NCBI RefSeq assembly: GCF_009937765.1
Contig: NZ_CP047089.1
Span: 2,540,272-2,604,271 of the forward strand
From: Bacillus pumilus
Lineage (GTDB): Bacteria > Bacillota > Bacilli > Bacillales > Bacillaceae
DNA: 64,000 nucleotides
Direction: 5' to 3'
Shown here piece after piece: positions 53,514-61,497 of the stretch (positions within the stretch are counted from its first letter, which is position 1; the number at the start of each line of letters is the position of its first letter). The notes under the pieces are model-generated. The model was not told the origin of the DNA, made no database searches, and saw only the letters and a list, made by a program, of their open reading frames with translations. Position numbers and translations under genes: made by a program.

Positions 53514-54443
53514 ATGGCGTCTTATCATTTTACAACCATTGTGTCGAATACCCATGTTTTTAAGCTTTTGGCGCTCATTCATTCGCTTGAACAAACCTCA
53601 CGTTCATTTAAACTATCGGTATTATGTGCAGACCCGTTGGCTTACCAGGTGTTAAGTGAATTTCCTCATCCGCACGTGCAATATGAACAGCTTGAAAATA
53701 TTGAAGATGACAAGCTGCGAAAGGCAAAGGATAATCGGACGTTTCATGAGTATTGCTGGACGTTAAAGCCTGCTTTTCTGCTCAAAATCCTTGAATCTTC
53801 GGAAGCGGATTATCTCGCCCATTTGGATACGGATTTGTATTTTTATCATGATCCAGAGGCGATTTTTGCTGAGAATCCACTTGCTCACTTATTTTTGACA
53901 GATCATATGAATTCCGAGCGGTTCTATCACTTTTATGAATTGTCTGGCCGCTTTAATACTGGATTTGTCGGCTGCCGTAACACAGACGTTGCCAAACGTG
54001 CGGTCACACAATGGAAGGAAAACTGTCTTGCACACTGTACAGTCGAAATGGATACAAAAAATAAGACGTATGGAGATCAGCGGTATGTTGAAAGATGGAT
54101 CGATGATTTTGAAGGCGTTCATGTCGTAACATCTAAAGGAGCCAATGCTGCGATCTGGAATATTGAAAACTACAAGCTTTCCGTTGTGAAAGGGGATATG
54201 TATCTCGACGAATGTCCACTCTTGTTCTATCATTTTTCTGCCTTTACAATCATTGATGAGAATACGTTTAATCTGAATTGGTATTACTATATGACAGAAC
54301 AAAATCTAGTGGATCATCTCTATATTCCGTATGCTGATTTAATTCATCAAAAGATTAAACAGGTACAAAAAGTCTTTCCAGAATTTCAGCAAGGATTTAT
54401 TACAAAGAAACATGTTCCTGATACGCATTTTTATGAGATATGA
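53514..54443 (+). CDS. yfnD: Glycosyltransferase-like protein YfnD
   Basis: 309 residues, paralogous to YfnF. Metal motif HLDTDLYFYHD near residue 104, RFNTGFVGC, YGDQRYVE and LFYHFSAF. ATG 53514 immediately follows the yfnE stop. Last gene of the operon, closed by a strong terminator. Confidence 0.85.
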   Translation: MASYHFTTIVSNTHVFKLLALIHSLEQTSRSFKLSVLCADPLAYQVLSEFPHPHVQYEQLENIEDDKLRKAKDNRTFHEYCWTLKPAFLLKILESSEADYLAHLDTDLYFYHDPEAIFAENPLAHLFLTDHMNSERFYHFYELSGRFNTGFVGCRNTDVAKRAVTQWKENCLAHCTVEMDTKNKTYGDQRYVERWIDDFEGVHVVTSKGANAAIWNIENYKLSVVKGDMYLDECPLLFYHFSAFTIIDENTFNLNWYYYMTEQNLVDHLYIPYADLIHQKIKQVQKVFPEFQQGFITKKHVPDTHFYEI

Positions 54444-54473
54444 AAAAACCGCTCAATCACTGAGCGGTTTTTT
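54443..54473. terminator. Terminator of yfnHGFED (bidirectional)
   Basis: Stem AAAAAACCGCTCA / TGAGCGGTTTTTT with a 5-base loop, six bases before the convergent yfnC stop. Confidence 0.93.
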
Positions 54474-54478
54474 CCTTT

Positions 54479-55717
54479 TTATGATTCATTCCATTTGGAG
54501 ATGGTTTGATCGCTAGGTAGTAAGAATGCCAGAATGCCTAATATCGGTAAAAAAGCGACCCCGATCATGGTAGGCGTTAAACCGAAGGTATCAATAAATG
54601 AGCCTAAAGCGACCGATCCGATTGCACCCATACCAAACGCAAGCCCAACCGTTAAACCAGACATTGTGCCAATTTTCCCGGGAAATAGTTCTTGAGCATA
54701 AACAACTGTGACAGAGAAGCTTGATGTCAAAATGACTCCAATCAGCCCAAGTAAAACATAAGCAAAAACCGGTCCGGCAAATGGCAGAAGCAAGGCAAGC
54801 GGAAAGGATGCCAATAAGGAAATTAAAATGACGGTTTTCTTGCCGAAGCGGTCTGCAAGCGGCCCGCCTAAAAACGTCCCAATTGCACCTAGAATGAGAA
54901 ATAAGAAAATATAAGTCTGTGATTCTTTAATCGTCAATCCATATTGTTCAATCGCATAAAACGCATAGAAATTCGATATCGCATTTCCATACCAAGAGCG
55001 GGCAAAGATGAGAAAGACGATAATGCCAAGTGCTGTGAGTGCTGACTTACGGTGAAGTTCAGATCTTGCCGCTTTTGCTGGAGCTTTTTTCGCTTGAGCT
55101 CGAATGGTTTGAAGTCTTCCTGCGTACCATCTTGAAATATAAAGAAGGAAACCGACAGCAATCATTCCAACAATCGTAAACCAAGCCACACCTGGCTGAC
55201 CGAGAGGGACGAGCATTAATGCTGCGATTAGCGGGGCAAAGGCTTGACCTGTATTTCCGCCTACTTGATAGATGGACTGTGCAAGTCCTCGTCTTGGACC
55301 AGCAGCCATGTTGGCAACACGAGAGCCCTCTGGATGGAAAATAGCAGAGCCGAGTCCGATAAAGACAACGCAAAGCAATATGGTGGCAAAGGAAGGCGCA
55401 AACGCAAGCCCGAATATACCGACAGCACTAGAAAATAAAGCAATCGGGAGTGCATAAGGCATCGGCCTTTTATCTGTGTACCACCCAATAGCGGGCTGCA
55501 TCACAGAGGAGACCATGTTTAATGTAAAGGCAATCAGCCCTAATTGTGTAAAGGTCAGCCCCATTGAGCGTTCTAAAATAGGGAACATCGCAGGAATAAC
55601 GGCTTGCAAAGTGTCATTGAGCATATGACAAATGCCAATAATCAATAAAATGGGATAGACCGTTGAGCCAGTGACGGAATTTTGAGGTTTATCCTTAGTA
55701 CGAGCAGCAATAGCCAA
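54479..55717 (-). CDS. yfnC: MFS transporter YfnC (fosmidomycin-resistance Fsr family)
   Basis: 412 residues, 12 hydrophobic segments. Fsr-group features: LLIIGICHMLNDTLQAVIP, the GSAIFHPEGSRVA motif near residue 123 and LADRFGKKT. TTG 55717 is the start, 8 bases after AGGAGG. Convergent to yfnHGFED, as yfnC is beside yfnD in B. subtilis. The natural substrate is unknown; Fsr homologues confer fosmidomycin resistance. Confidence 0.85.
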   Translation of the reverse strand: MAIAARTKDKPQNSVTGSTVYPILLIIGICHMLNDTLQAVIPAMFPILERSMGLTFTQLGLIAFTLNMVSSVMQPAIGWYTDKRPMPYALPIALFSSAVGIFGLAFAPSFATILLCVVFIGLGSAIFHPEGSRVANMAAGPRRGLAQSIYQVGGNTGQAFAPLIAALMLVPLGQPGVAWFTIVGMIAVGFLLYISRWYAGRLQTIRAQAKKAPAKAARSELHRKSALTALGIIVFLIFARSWYGNAISNFYAFYAIEQYGLTIKESQTYIFLFLILGAIGTFLGGPLADRFGKKTVILISLLASFPLALLLPFAGPVFAYVLLGLIGVILTSSFSVTVVYAQELFPGKIGTMSGLTVGLAFGMGAIGSVALGSFIDTFGLTPTMIGVAFLPILGILAFLLPSDQTISKWNES

Positions 55718-55814
55718 TGAGACATCCTCCTTTCATTCAACTGTTTTCAATTTTGCATTCTTCTCATTTTATTCATAAGGTGAACTATAAAACAATAGCA
55801 AATTGTCATGATTT

Positions 55815-55845
55815 AGAAAAAAGAGACACAAGTTTTTGTGTCTCT
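55815..55845 (-). terminator. pbpC terminator hairpin, distal copy with T run
   Basis: Hairpin AGAGACACAAG / TTTTTGTGTCTCT (24 bases, 55822-55845); on the minus strand it is followed by a T run. It is the displaced functional copy of the hairpin at 56021-56044, the two being separated by the 175-bp repeat. Confidence 0.8.
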
Positions 55846-56020
55846 CAGATTGTTGACAAAGGGCTAAAATGATCTTTATTTTAGCTCTTTGTCTTCTTTT
55901 CAGCGTGATAGAAAACCTTTGAAGTCTAGGAAGTACGAGCATCGGAGCGGAGCGAATTAGACATTCGTGAGCACCGAAGCGCAGGACTGACAACGAATGC
56001 GAGGGTTTGTCTACACGCTG
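55846..56020 (+). repeat. 175-bp dispersed structured repeat, copy 2
   Basis: Same length and ends as 24338-24512 and about 91% identical, in the same chromosomal orientation although the neighbouring gene runs the other way. Flanked by 24-base copies of the pbpC terminator hairpin with one mismatch. Several differences from copy 1 are paired so that the stems are kept (CTGG/CCAG becomes TCGG/CCGA). Confidence 0.9.
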
Positions 56021-56044
56021 AGAGACACAAGTGTTTGTGTCTCT
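56021..56044 (-). terminator. pbpC terminator hairpin, proximal copy (without T run)
   Basis: Hairpin AGAGACACAAG / TGTTTGTGTCTCT seven bases after the pbpC stop on the minus strand. The repeat element follows at once, so it lacks the T run of an intrinsic terminator. Confidence 0.8.
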
Positions 56045-56050
56045 AAATGG

Positions 56051-58090
56051 TTACTTATAAAAAGATGCGATGACAGGCTTCATTTTTTGAATGACGAGTC
56101 CACTACCGCCGCGGTTTTTTACATCTTCAATCATACCGACGAGGACGTAATCTTCTTTTTTAGGATTAAATGCAAGTAAAAATCCATTTTCAGAACCGTC
56201 TGTTGCTCCTTGCTTGCTCTTCAGTTCTGCCGTTCCTGTTTTAGCGGCAATATCAGTGCCTTCCATTTGTAAGGAGTGAGCTGTACCATTTGGGCTTGTC
56301 ACGACCTGAGTGAGCGCGTCTTTCACTGTATTTGCCGAGTCTTCTTTGATGATTTGTTTTGGTGATGCTGTTTTCTCATCTTGAACGACTCGAGGATAGA
56401 CAAGCTTGCCCCCTGTTGCAAATGGAGAATAGGCATGTACTTGTTCAATCGGTGACATGAGTAATTCACCTTGACCATATGCCGAGTCAGCAAGCAGGAT
56501 GTCCGATTGAATGCCGTCGTTCGATACTTGTGCTGGTTTCATTGTAAATGGCATGTGCAAATCTTCGCCAAATCCGAATGCTTTTACTTTTTTCTCATAG
56601 GTGTCTTTGCCAATTTCCAGAGCTTCCTGTCCGAAGTAAATATTATCTGAGTATACGAGGGCATCAACCATATTTACGTTTTCTTTATCGTGAACCCGCG
56701 TAATGCGATAATTGCCCCAAGATTGATCTTTTTGCCATTTCAGTCCATGGATGGTGCGTACTTTATGAGGCTTTGTGACACCTGTTTCCAGTCCGATGGC
56801 TGCTGTAATGGTTTTGAATGTAGACCCTGGTGCATATCGGCTTGCATAACGGGCTTGGAATGGGAGATCTGGGTTTTCACTGTATGCCTGATACTCCTTA
56901 GGTGTGATTCCGTTTGTCATGAGATTGACATCATAGGAAGGGGCACTGACAAGCGCTAATAGATCCCCAGAAGATGGATTCATGATGGTGACGGCCCCTT
57001 TTTCACCTTTCAGCTGTTCATAGGCTTTTTTCTGTAAAGAAGCATCAATGGTCAGCTTCACTGTTTTTCCATCTTGTCGATCTGATTTTTGCAATGTTTC
57101 TTCAATGCCTGTTTCATCATGGACGATTAAAATGCTTCCGCCATCTTGTCCACGCAAGTTTTTGTCAAATGTGAATTCTAGGCCGGTTTTGCCGATGATT
57201 TGATCTGCTTTTAACGCCGGATTTCTTTTGATATCATCTGCATTTGCTTTTCCAACATAGCCGGTGAGATGGGCGGCGGCTTTGTTATAAGGATAGTAAC
57301 GCATTTCCTTCGATTGATAGGTGACGCCTTTTATATCTTTTGGAATCGGCTTCTGTTCTAACATTGATTTGAGCGGAACAAACGTGTCGTCTGTGACCCA
57401 TGCTTGTTTCAGCTGATTGTCGATGAGTTCTTCATCAATATCAAATGCCTTGCTGATTTTTTTGATATTGCGTTCTTTTTCTTCTCCTGTGCCAAGCTTT
57501 CCTGGGATGATGCCAAGTGCGCTTCCGCCAGTTGTTTCTGCTAGGGTACGTCCTTTTCGGTCGACGATGTTTCCGCGTACAGCAGGGTCTGATTTGACTT
57601 TAATCATATCTCCCTTCTCCATTTGCGGGAAGATGAGATTTGGCTTCCAGTCGATTTTCCATTTGTCATCTTCTTTTGAGAGAACGCCCTTATAAGAAAG
57701 CTTGTGCAGCTTGCCAAATGACGTTTTCATTGTCACATCATAGGAAAATTGATACCCATTTCCTTTGTCCTGTTTTTCAACGTTGAGCTTTGATATGTTC
57801 AGATCATAAGCGCCAATTCCGTTGAAGATATTGTCGTATTTTTCGGCTAGTTGTTTTTTTGAGAAGTCATTGGCTTTCAAAGACGCACTCGTTACCTCAT
57901 CAGCCAGCTTCGTAAAGTCTTTCTTCTCCATTTGTTTTGTAAAGGATTGAGCCGCTTTTAAAGCTTCTTTTTCTTTTGAGAAAAGAGAATCTTTTAAGAA
58001 AAAGAAAGCAACAGCAACTACGATGACACTAAGAATGGGAATCATGACTTTTTTCTGTTTCCAAAATGATTTTCGTTGATCCGTATACAA
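56051..58090 (-). CDS. pbpC: Class B penicillin-binding protein PBP3 (MecA-like)
   Basis: 679 residues from TTG 58090, 8 bases after GAGG. One N-terminal membrane anchor (about 16-33), an NTF2-like MecA-N domain (about 40-150), a dimerisation domain and the transpeptidase with all three motifs: GSTFK near residue 407, YSDN near 465 and AKTGTAEL near 610. It cross-links peptidoglycan outside the membrane; B. subtilis PbpC is a low-affinity PBP supporting division when PBP2B activity is lost. Length and domain order favour PbpC over the other class B enzymes. Confidence 0.85.
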   Translation of the reverse strand: MYTDQRKSFWKQKKVMIPILSVIVVAVAFFFLKDSLFSKEKEALKAAQSFTKQMEKKDFTKLADEVTSASLKANDFSKKQLAEKYDNIFNGIGAYDLNISKLNVEKQDKGNGYQFSYDVTMKTSFGKLHKLSYKGVLSKEDDKWKIDWKPNLIFPQMEKGDMIKVKSDPAVRGNIVDRKGRTLAETTGGSALGIIPGKLGTGEEKERNIKKISKAFDIDEELIDNQLKQAWVTDDTFVPLKSMLEQKPIPKDIKGVTYQSKEMRYYPYNKAAAHLTGYVGKANADDIKRNPALKADQIIGKTGLEFTFDKNLRGQDGGSILIVHDETGIEETLQKSDRQDGKTVKLTIDASLQKKAYEQLKGEKGAVTIMNPSSGDLLALVSAPSYDVNLMTNGITPKEYQAYSENPDLPFQARYASRYAPGSTFKTITAAIGLETGVTKPHKVRTIHGLKWQKDQSWGNYRITRVHDKENVNMVDALVYSDNIYFGQEALEIGKDTYEKKVKAFGFGEDLHMPFTMKPAQVSNDGIQSDILLADSAYGQGELLMSPIEQVHAYSPFATGGKLVYPRVVQDEKTASPKQIIKEDSANTVKDALTQVVTSPNGTAHSLQMEGTDIAAKTGTAELKSKQGATDGSENGFLLAFNPKKEDYVLVGMIEDVKNRGGSGLVIQKMKPVIASFYK

Positions 58091-58306
58091 TGAAAACACC
58101 TCAATTTTTGATTAGATCTTCTATATTTTACAGTGATTGCAGATGATTTGTATAGTTTCTCCTATGAAAATAGACCAATGTTTCATGTCATGGATTGGGG
58201 AAAGGGACGAAAATGATAGATGGTTACTATGAAAGATATCTTCATTTTTTCTTATGATTTAAAGGATTTTTTAAGAGATCATCGAATGTGGAAAAATAGA
58301 AAAATA

Positions 58307-58320
58307 TACAAGCGCTTTCA
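58307..58320. promoter_or_regulatory. Probable cre (CcpA) site before the dicarboxylate transporter
   Basis: TACAAGCGCTTTCA matches 12 of 14 cre consensus positions, including the central AAGCGCTTT core, and lies 32-45 bases before the gene start. That position, within the promoter/leader, is typical for catabolite repression. Confidence 0.6.
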
Positions 58321-58351
58321 ATAAGGGGGAATTGTTATCGTTTATCAAAAG

Positions 58352-59767
58352 GTGAATGTGATTGGACTTGTGCTTGGACCGGCACTCTTCTTGCTCGTTC
58401 TTTTTCTCATACCTGAAAATGAATTGACCTATGCTGCGAGGGTAGTCTTGGGCATTACCGCTTGGACGGCTACATGGTGGGTGACAGAAGCACTGCCCAT
58501 CCCTGCAACATCTTTATTGCCCATCATCCTATTGCCGACACTTGGCGGGCTTTCGATGGAACAGACATCAAGAGCTTATGGAGATCCGATCGTTTTTATG
58601 TATATGGGCGGATTTATGATCGCAATTGCTATTGAAAAATGGAATCTGCATAGAAGAATGGCCTTACACATTTTAAGGGTGATTGGCACACGAAGTGACC
58701 GCATTGTATTAGGTGTCATGATCGCGACTGCTTTTTTATCTATGTGGATTTCAAATGCAGCGACAGCTCTGATGATGCTCCCGGTGGCACTGGCTGTGAT
58801 TAAAGAGGTCAAAGCTAATGATATTTTAGCTGGTCCATCTCTTGAGCGATTCAGTAAAAGCATTTTATTGTCGGTTGCGTATTCAGCGTCAATTGGAGGT
58901 CTAGCAACACTTGTCGGGTCCGTCCCAAATGCGGTGTTTGCTGCGATGTCAAAAAAGCTATTAGATCGGGAAATTATGTTTTTTGAATGGTTTTTGTTTG
59001 GTTTTCCTGTTGCGATGATTCTGCTCATTCTCTTATTTCTGTATTTGACCAAAGTCCAGTTTAAGGTAGAGCACACAGGTGAAATAAGTGTAACGTTCAT
59101 TCGAAAGGGATTAGAGGATTTAGGAAAAATGAAACAAGAGGAAAAATGGGTGTTTGCCGTTTTTCTCACGACGGCGTTTTTGTGGATTTTTAAACTCTTT
59201 TTGTTTGGAGGAGTTACCGTATCCGACACGTCCATCGCCATTTTTGGTGCCTTGCTGTTATTTCTCATTCCAGCAAAAAACGGAGAGAGAATACTAGAAT
59301 GGCAGGATATGAAACAGCTGCCGTGGGGGCTGTTGCTTTTGTTTGGAGGTGGGCTATCGCTCGCTACGGGCTTTGCAGAAACCAATCTAACAGGATGGAT
59401 TGGGGAAAATCTACAGCATTTAAATGGGCTTTCATATATCATGCTATTGATCATTTTAACTGGAGCGATTTTGTTTATGACTGAGATTATGTCAAATACA
59501 GCTGTTGCCAATATGATCATTCCGATTACGGTAGGGCTTGGGCTTGCGATTGGAATCGAGCCCTATGGGTTAATGGCTGCGGCTGCTTTGGCTTCTTCAT
59601 GTGCGTTTATGCTGCCGATTTCCACACCGCCAAATGCTGCTGTCTTTAGTGCAGACGTGCTGAAAATATCAGATATGGTCAGGACAGGATTTTGGTTAAA
59701 TATCATCAGTATTGTGGTAATTGTCCTTGCGGTGTATTTCTGGCTTCCGGTTGTGCTTAAAAGTTGA
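58352..59767 (+). CDS. Sodium:dicarboxylate symporter (DASS/SLC13 family, SdcS-like)
   Basis: 471 residues with about 12 hydrophobic segments and two repeat-related SNT-type motifs: SNAATALMMLPVA near residue 135 and SNTAVANMIIP near 384, which form the sodium and carboxylate sites. Takes up succinate, fumarate or malate with sodium. A cre site just upstream suggests glucose repression. The start is uncertain: GTG 58352 has no ribosome site at normal distance, while a strong GGGGGA at 58325-58330 points to an in-frame ATC at 58337. Confidence 0.85.
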   Translation: MNVIGLVLGPALFLLVLFLIPENELTYAARVVLGITAWTATWWVTEALPIPATSLLPIILLPTLGGLSMEQTSRAYGDPIVFMYMGGFMIAIAIEKWNLHRRMALHILRVIGTRSDRIVLGVMIATAFLSMWISNAATALMMLPVALAVIKEVKANDILAGPSLERFSKSILLSVAYSASIGGLATLVGSVPNAVFAAMSKKLLDREIMFFEWFLFGFPVAMILLILLFLYLTKVQFKVEHTGEISVTFIRKGLEDLGKMKQEEKWVFAVFLTTAFLWIFKLFLFGGVTVSDTSIAIFGALLLFLIPAKNGERILEWQDMKQLPWGLLLLFGGGLSLATGFAETNLTGWIGENLQHLNGLSYIMLLIILTGAILFMTEIMSNTAVANMIIPITVGLGLAIGIEPYGLMAAAALASSCAFMLPISTPPNAAVFSADVLKISDMVRTGFWLNIISIVVIVLAVYFWLPVVLKS

Positions 59768-59772
59768 TCGGA

Positions 59773-60126
59773 TTACGAAGGTGGCTTTGATCGAATCGAG
59801 ACTGTCGGTGTTTTTGTTTCTTTTGGCTTCGGTGGAGGTGCTGATTTTTTGATGTGCGTGTCTTTTGGCGTGTAATAGGTTGCCCCAATGTTGAGTCTGC
59901 CTTGAAGCTGGTCAATGGAAAGCTCACCAAACTCTAAATGGTAATCAATTTTGTCCACATGCAGGGATTCGATATGAATGTGTGTATCCTCTGAGACAGG
60001 GGAAGCTGATGCAGACATTTTTTGCTCGAGAGCGGTGAGCCTTTTCTCCAGCTCGGTGACAGAGGGGGATGGACTGGATTCAGTTTTTTTAAAGAGTGAT
60101 AGAATGAAATGTTTCAAGTAGACCAC
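59773..60126 (-). CDS. GerPC-like spore germination protein (short)
   Basis: 117 residues, about half the length of B. subtilis GerPC. The N-terminus has a short coiled coil (VTELEKRLTALEQKM) and the centre carries the GerPC-like strand repeat HIESLHVDKIDYHLEFGEL followed by LQGRLNIG. The tail is rich in Pro, Lys and Ser. The start is uncertain (GTG 60126 or TTG 60117). Divergent from a GerP-type gene in a spore coat neighbourhood, so probably made late in sporulation and placed in the coat. Confidence 0.6.
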   Translation of the reverse strand: MVYLKHFILSLFKKTESSPSPSVTELEKRLTALEQKMSASASPVSEDTHIHIESLHVDKIDYHLEFGELSIDQLQGRLNIGATYYTPKDTHIKKSAPPPKPKETKTPTVSIRSKPPS

Positions 60127-60209
60127 AACCTTTTCTTCTGCCTTGATCTAGTCTATGGAAAAGCTGTGAGATATATACTTATAGAGATGACAAGAAAGGA
60201 GAGAAGCAC

Positions 60210-60437
60210 ATGCTGCCTACTCATATCCACATTGCCCATATGAAGACGAACTCAATCGGCACAGGATCATCCATGACATTTGGTTCGACGTTTGTTTGCA
60301 ATCATTGCAGTACGATGAAAAGAAACAATGGGTTTGGGGAACAGAATGCTGATGGCGTGATCACGATCCTGCCGATTGAATCGATTGATGATCGTGATCA
60401 AATCGACGCCGTGAGTATCAATATTCGTCATCTATGA
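60210..60437 (+). CDS. GerPA/GerPF-like spore germination protein
   Basis: 75 residues. Layout of the small GerP proteins: a beta-rich N-terminus with KTNSIGTGSSMTFGS, a central NNGFGEQNADG and a C-terminal DRDQIDAVSI. GerP proteins help nutrients cross the coat to the inner membrane receptors. ATG 60210 follows AAAGGAGAG. The final 20 bases overlap the convergent cotP-like gene. Two related genes lie at 60963 and 61224. Confidence 0.72.
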   Translation: MLPTHIHIAHMKTNSIGTGSSMTFGSTFVCNHCSTMKRNNGFGEQNADGVITILPIESIDDRDQIDAVSINIRHL

Positions 60438-60897
60438 TAATAGCAGTCGCTTTTCCTTCATCCTTTTGCAGTCTGATATAAAGCACACCGTCTTTAAAGG
60501 CTGCGTTCATTTGTCCAAGAATCATTTCTGGGAGCCGGATTTTCTTTTCAAATGGACCATACTTCCCCTGTTTTTGTCGAAAATCCTGCTCATTAAAAAA
60601 GGAAAAACGTTGTCCTTTCACAACCAAATATTCGCCATATGATAACACTTGTACATCTTCTTTTCGGTAGCCAGGCAAATAAATTAAGTACTGAATTTCT
60701 GTCGCGGTTTCTACCATGTCGATGGGTGGGAACGACGCATCTGGGCCGCGCTGATCCTGCTGCGTAAATGTAAAGGGAGACGGACCGTTTGCCATAAAGG
60801 GAGATCTTTGCTCATCATCGAAGATCATTTTCCAAAAATCATCCCCATGCATTTGCTGGGCAATATCCATCCACTGCTTCATTTTTTCGAAGTCCAT
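60418..60897 (-). CDS. cotP: CotP-like Hsp20 spore coat protein
   Basis: 159 residues from ATG 60897, 6 bases after AGGAGGT. The alpha-crystallin domain occupies about 70-155: PPIDMVETATEIQYLIYLPG, then LPEMILGQMNAAFKDGVLYIRL. The N-terminus is Met- and aromatic-rich (WMDIAQQMHGDDFWKMIF). In B. subtilis cotP lies next to the small GerP-like genes ydgA and ydgB, matching the divergent pair here, which supports the name. A coat-associated small heat shock protein. Confidence 0.75.
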   Translation of the reverse strand: MDFEKMKQWMDIAQQMHGDDFWKMIFDDEQRSPFMANGPSPFTFTQQDQRGPDASFPPIDMVETATEIQYLIYLPGYRKEDVQVLSYGEYLVVKGQRFSFFNEQDFRQKQGKYGPFEKKIRLPEMILGQMNAAFKDGVLYIRLQKDEGKATAIIIDDEY

Positions 60898-60962
60898 GTG
60901 AAGACCTCCTGTTAACATACTTGATGGGTGCTTGCATATACCTATAAAAAGGAGGTTTATCT

Positions 60963-61220
60963 GTGGTTCAACCAACTCCGTATATCAATATTAATATTTT
61001 CATGTTAAAAATTAATTCCTTTGAAAATGCGTCGGCGGTGAATGTCGGACAAAATTTGTTAGCAGAGTGGCAAAACTCAGATAAAAAAAATCAGGGGTAC
61101 GGACAAAATTTTGGAGATGCCAGCGGTTTTGTCGGGACAAAAAGCCATGTAGATGATCGAGATCAAGTGGACTCACCTGCCTCTTTTTCACCAACAGCTA
61201 AACCCATTCAAAGGAAGTGA
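60963..61220 (+). CDS. Small GerP-like protein (YdgA-like)
   Basis: 85 residues from GTG 60963, 7 bases after AAGGAGG. Carries the family pattern LKINSFENASAVNVGQNLL, then NQGYGQNFGD and DDRDQVDSP, as in GerPA, GerPD and GerPF. Divergent from cotP with 65 bases between the starts, and 3 bases before the next gene. Probably a sporulation-stage coat/germination protein. Confidence 0.7.
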   Translation: MVQPTPYININIFMLKINSFENASAVNVGQNLLAEWQNSDKKNQGYGQNFGDASGFVGTKSHVDDRDQVDSPASFSPTAKPIQRK

Positions 61221-61223
61221 CGT

Positions 61224-61460
61224 GTGATGTTATTCTCACCCTCAGTCGTCAATGTCGGTGCTTTTAAAGTTAATGCAATGGATCGGGGTGCATCACTGAC
61301 GCTAGGACCTTATCAGCAGATCGATTATTTTCTCTCGATGAAATTGAACCAAGGATTTGGAGAGGACAATGGTGATTGTTCACCGCTTGTCATTCCGATT
61401 TCAAGTGTGTTAGATCCAGATATGGTAGATTCAAATTCAGTCAAAAACAGCGTGGTTTAA
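61224..61460 (+). CDS. Small GerP-like protein (YdgB-like)
   Basis: 78 residues. Again the GerP layout: VNVGAFKVNAMDRGASLTLG, NQGFGEDNGD and DPDMVDSNS at the end. GTG 61224 is placed 8 bases after AAGGA; ATG 61227 is also possible. Co-transcribed with the preceding paralogue and followed by a terminator. Confidence 0.7.
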   Translation: MMLFSPSVVNVGAFKVNAMDRGASLTLGPYQQIDYFLSMKLNQGFGEDNGDCSPLVIPISSVLDPDMVDSNSVKNSVV

Positions 61461-61462
61461 GC

Positions 61463-61497
61463 AAAAAAAGAGACCGGGAATCCCCGTGTCTCTTTTC
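61463..61497. terminator. Terminator between the GerP-like pair and the permease
   Basis: Stem AAAAGAGAC-CGGG / CCCG-T-GTCTCTTTT, between convergent genes. Confidence 0.85.

Noticed and set aside
58576..59520. 314-codon open frame antisense to the dicarboxylate transporter
   Set aside because: It is fully inside a membrane-protein gene with clear family motifs on the plus strand; no ribosome site, and a composition typical of reverse-strand shadows.
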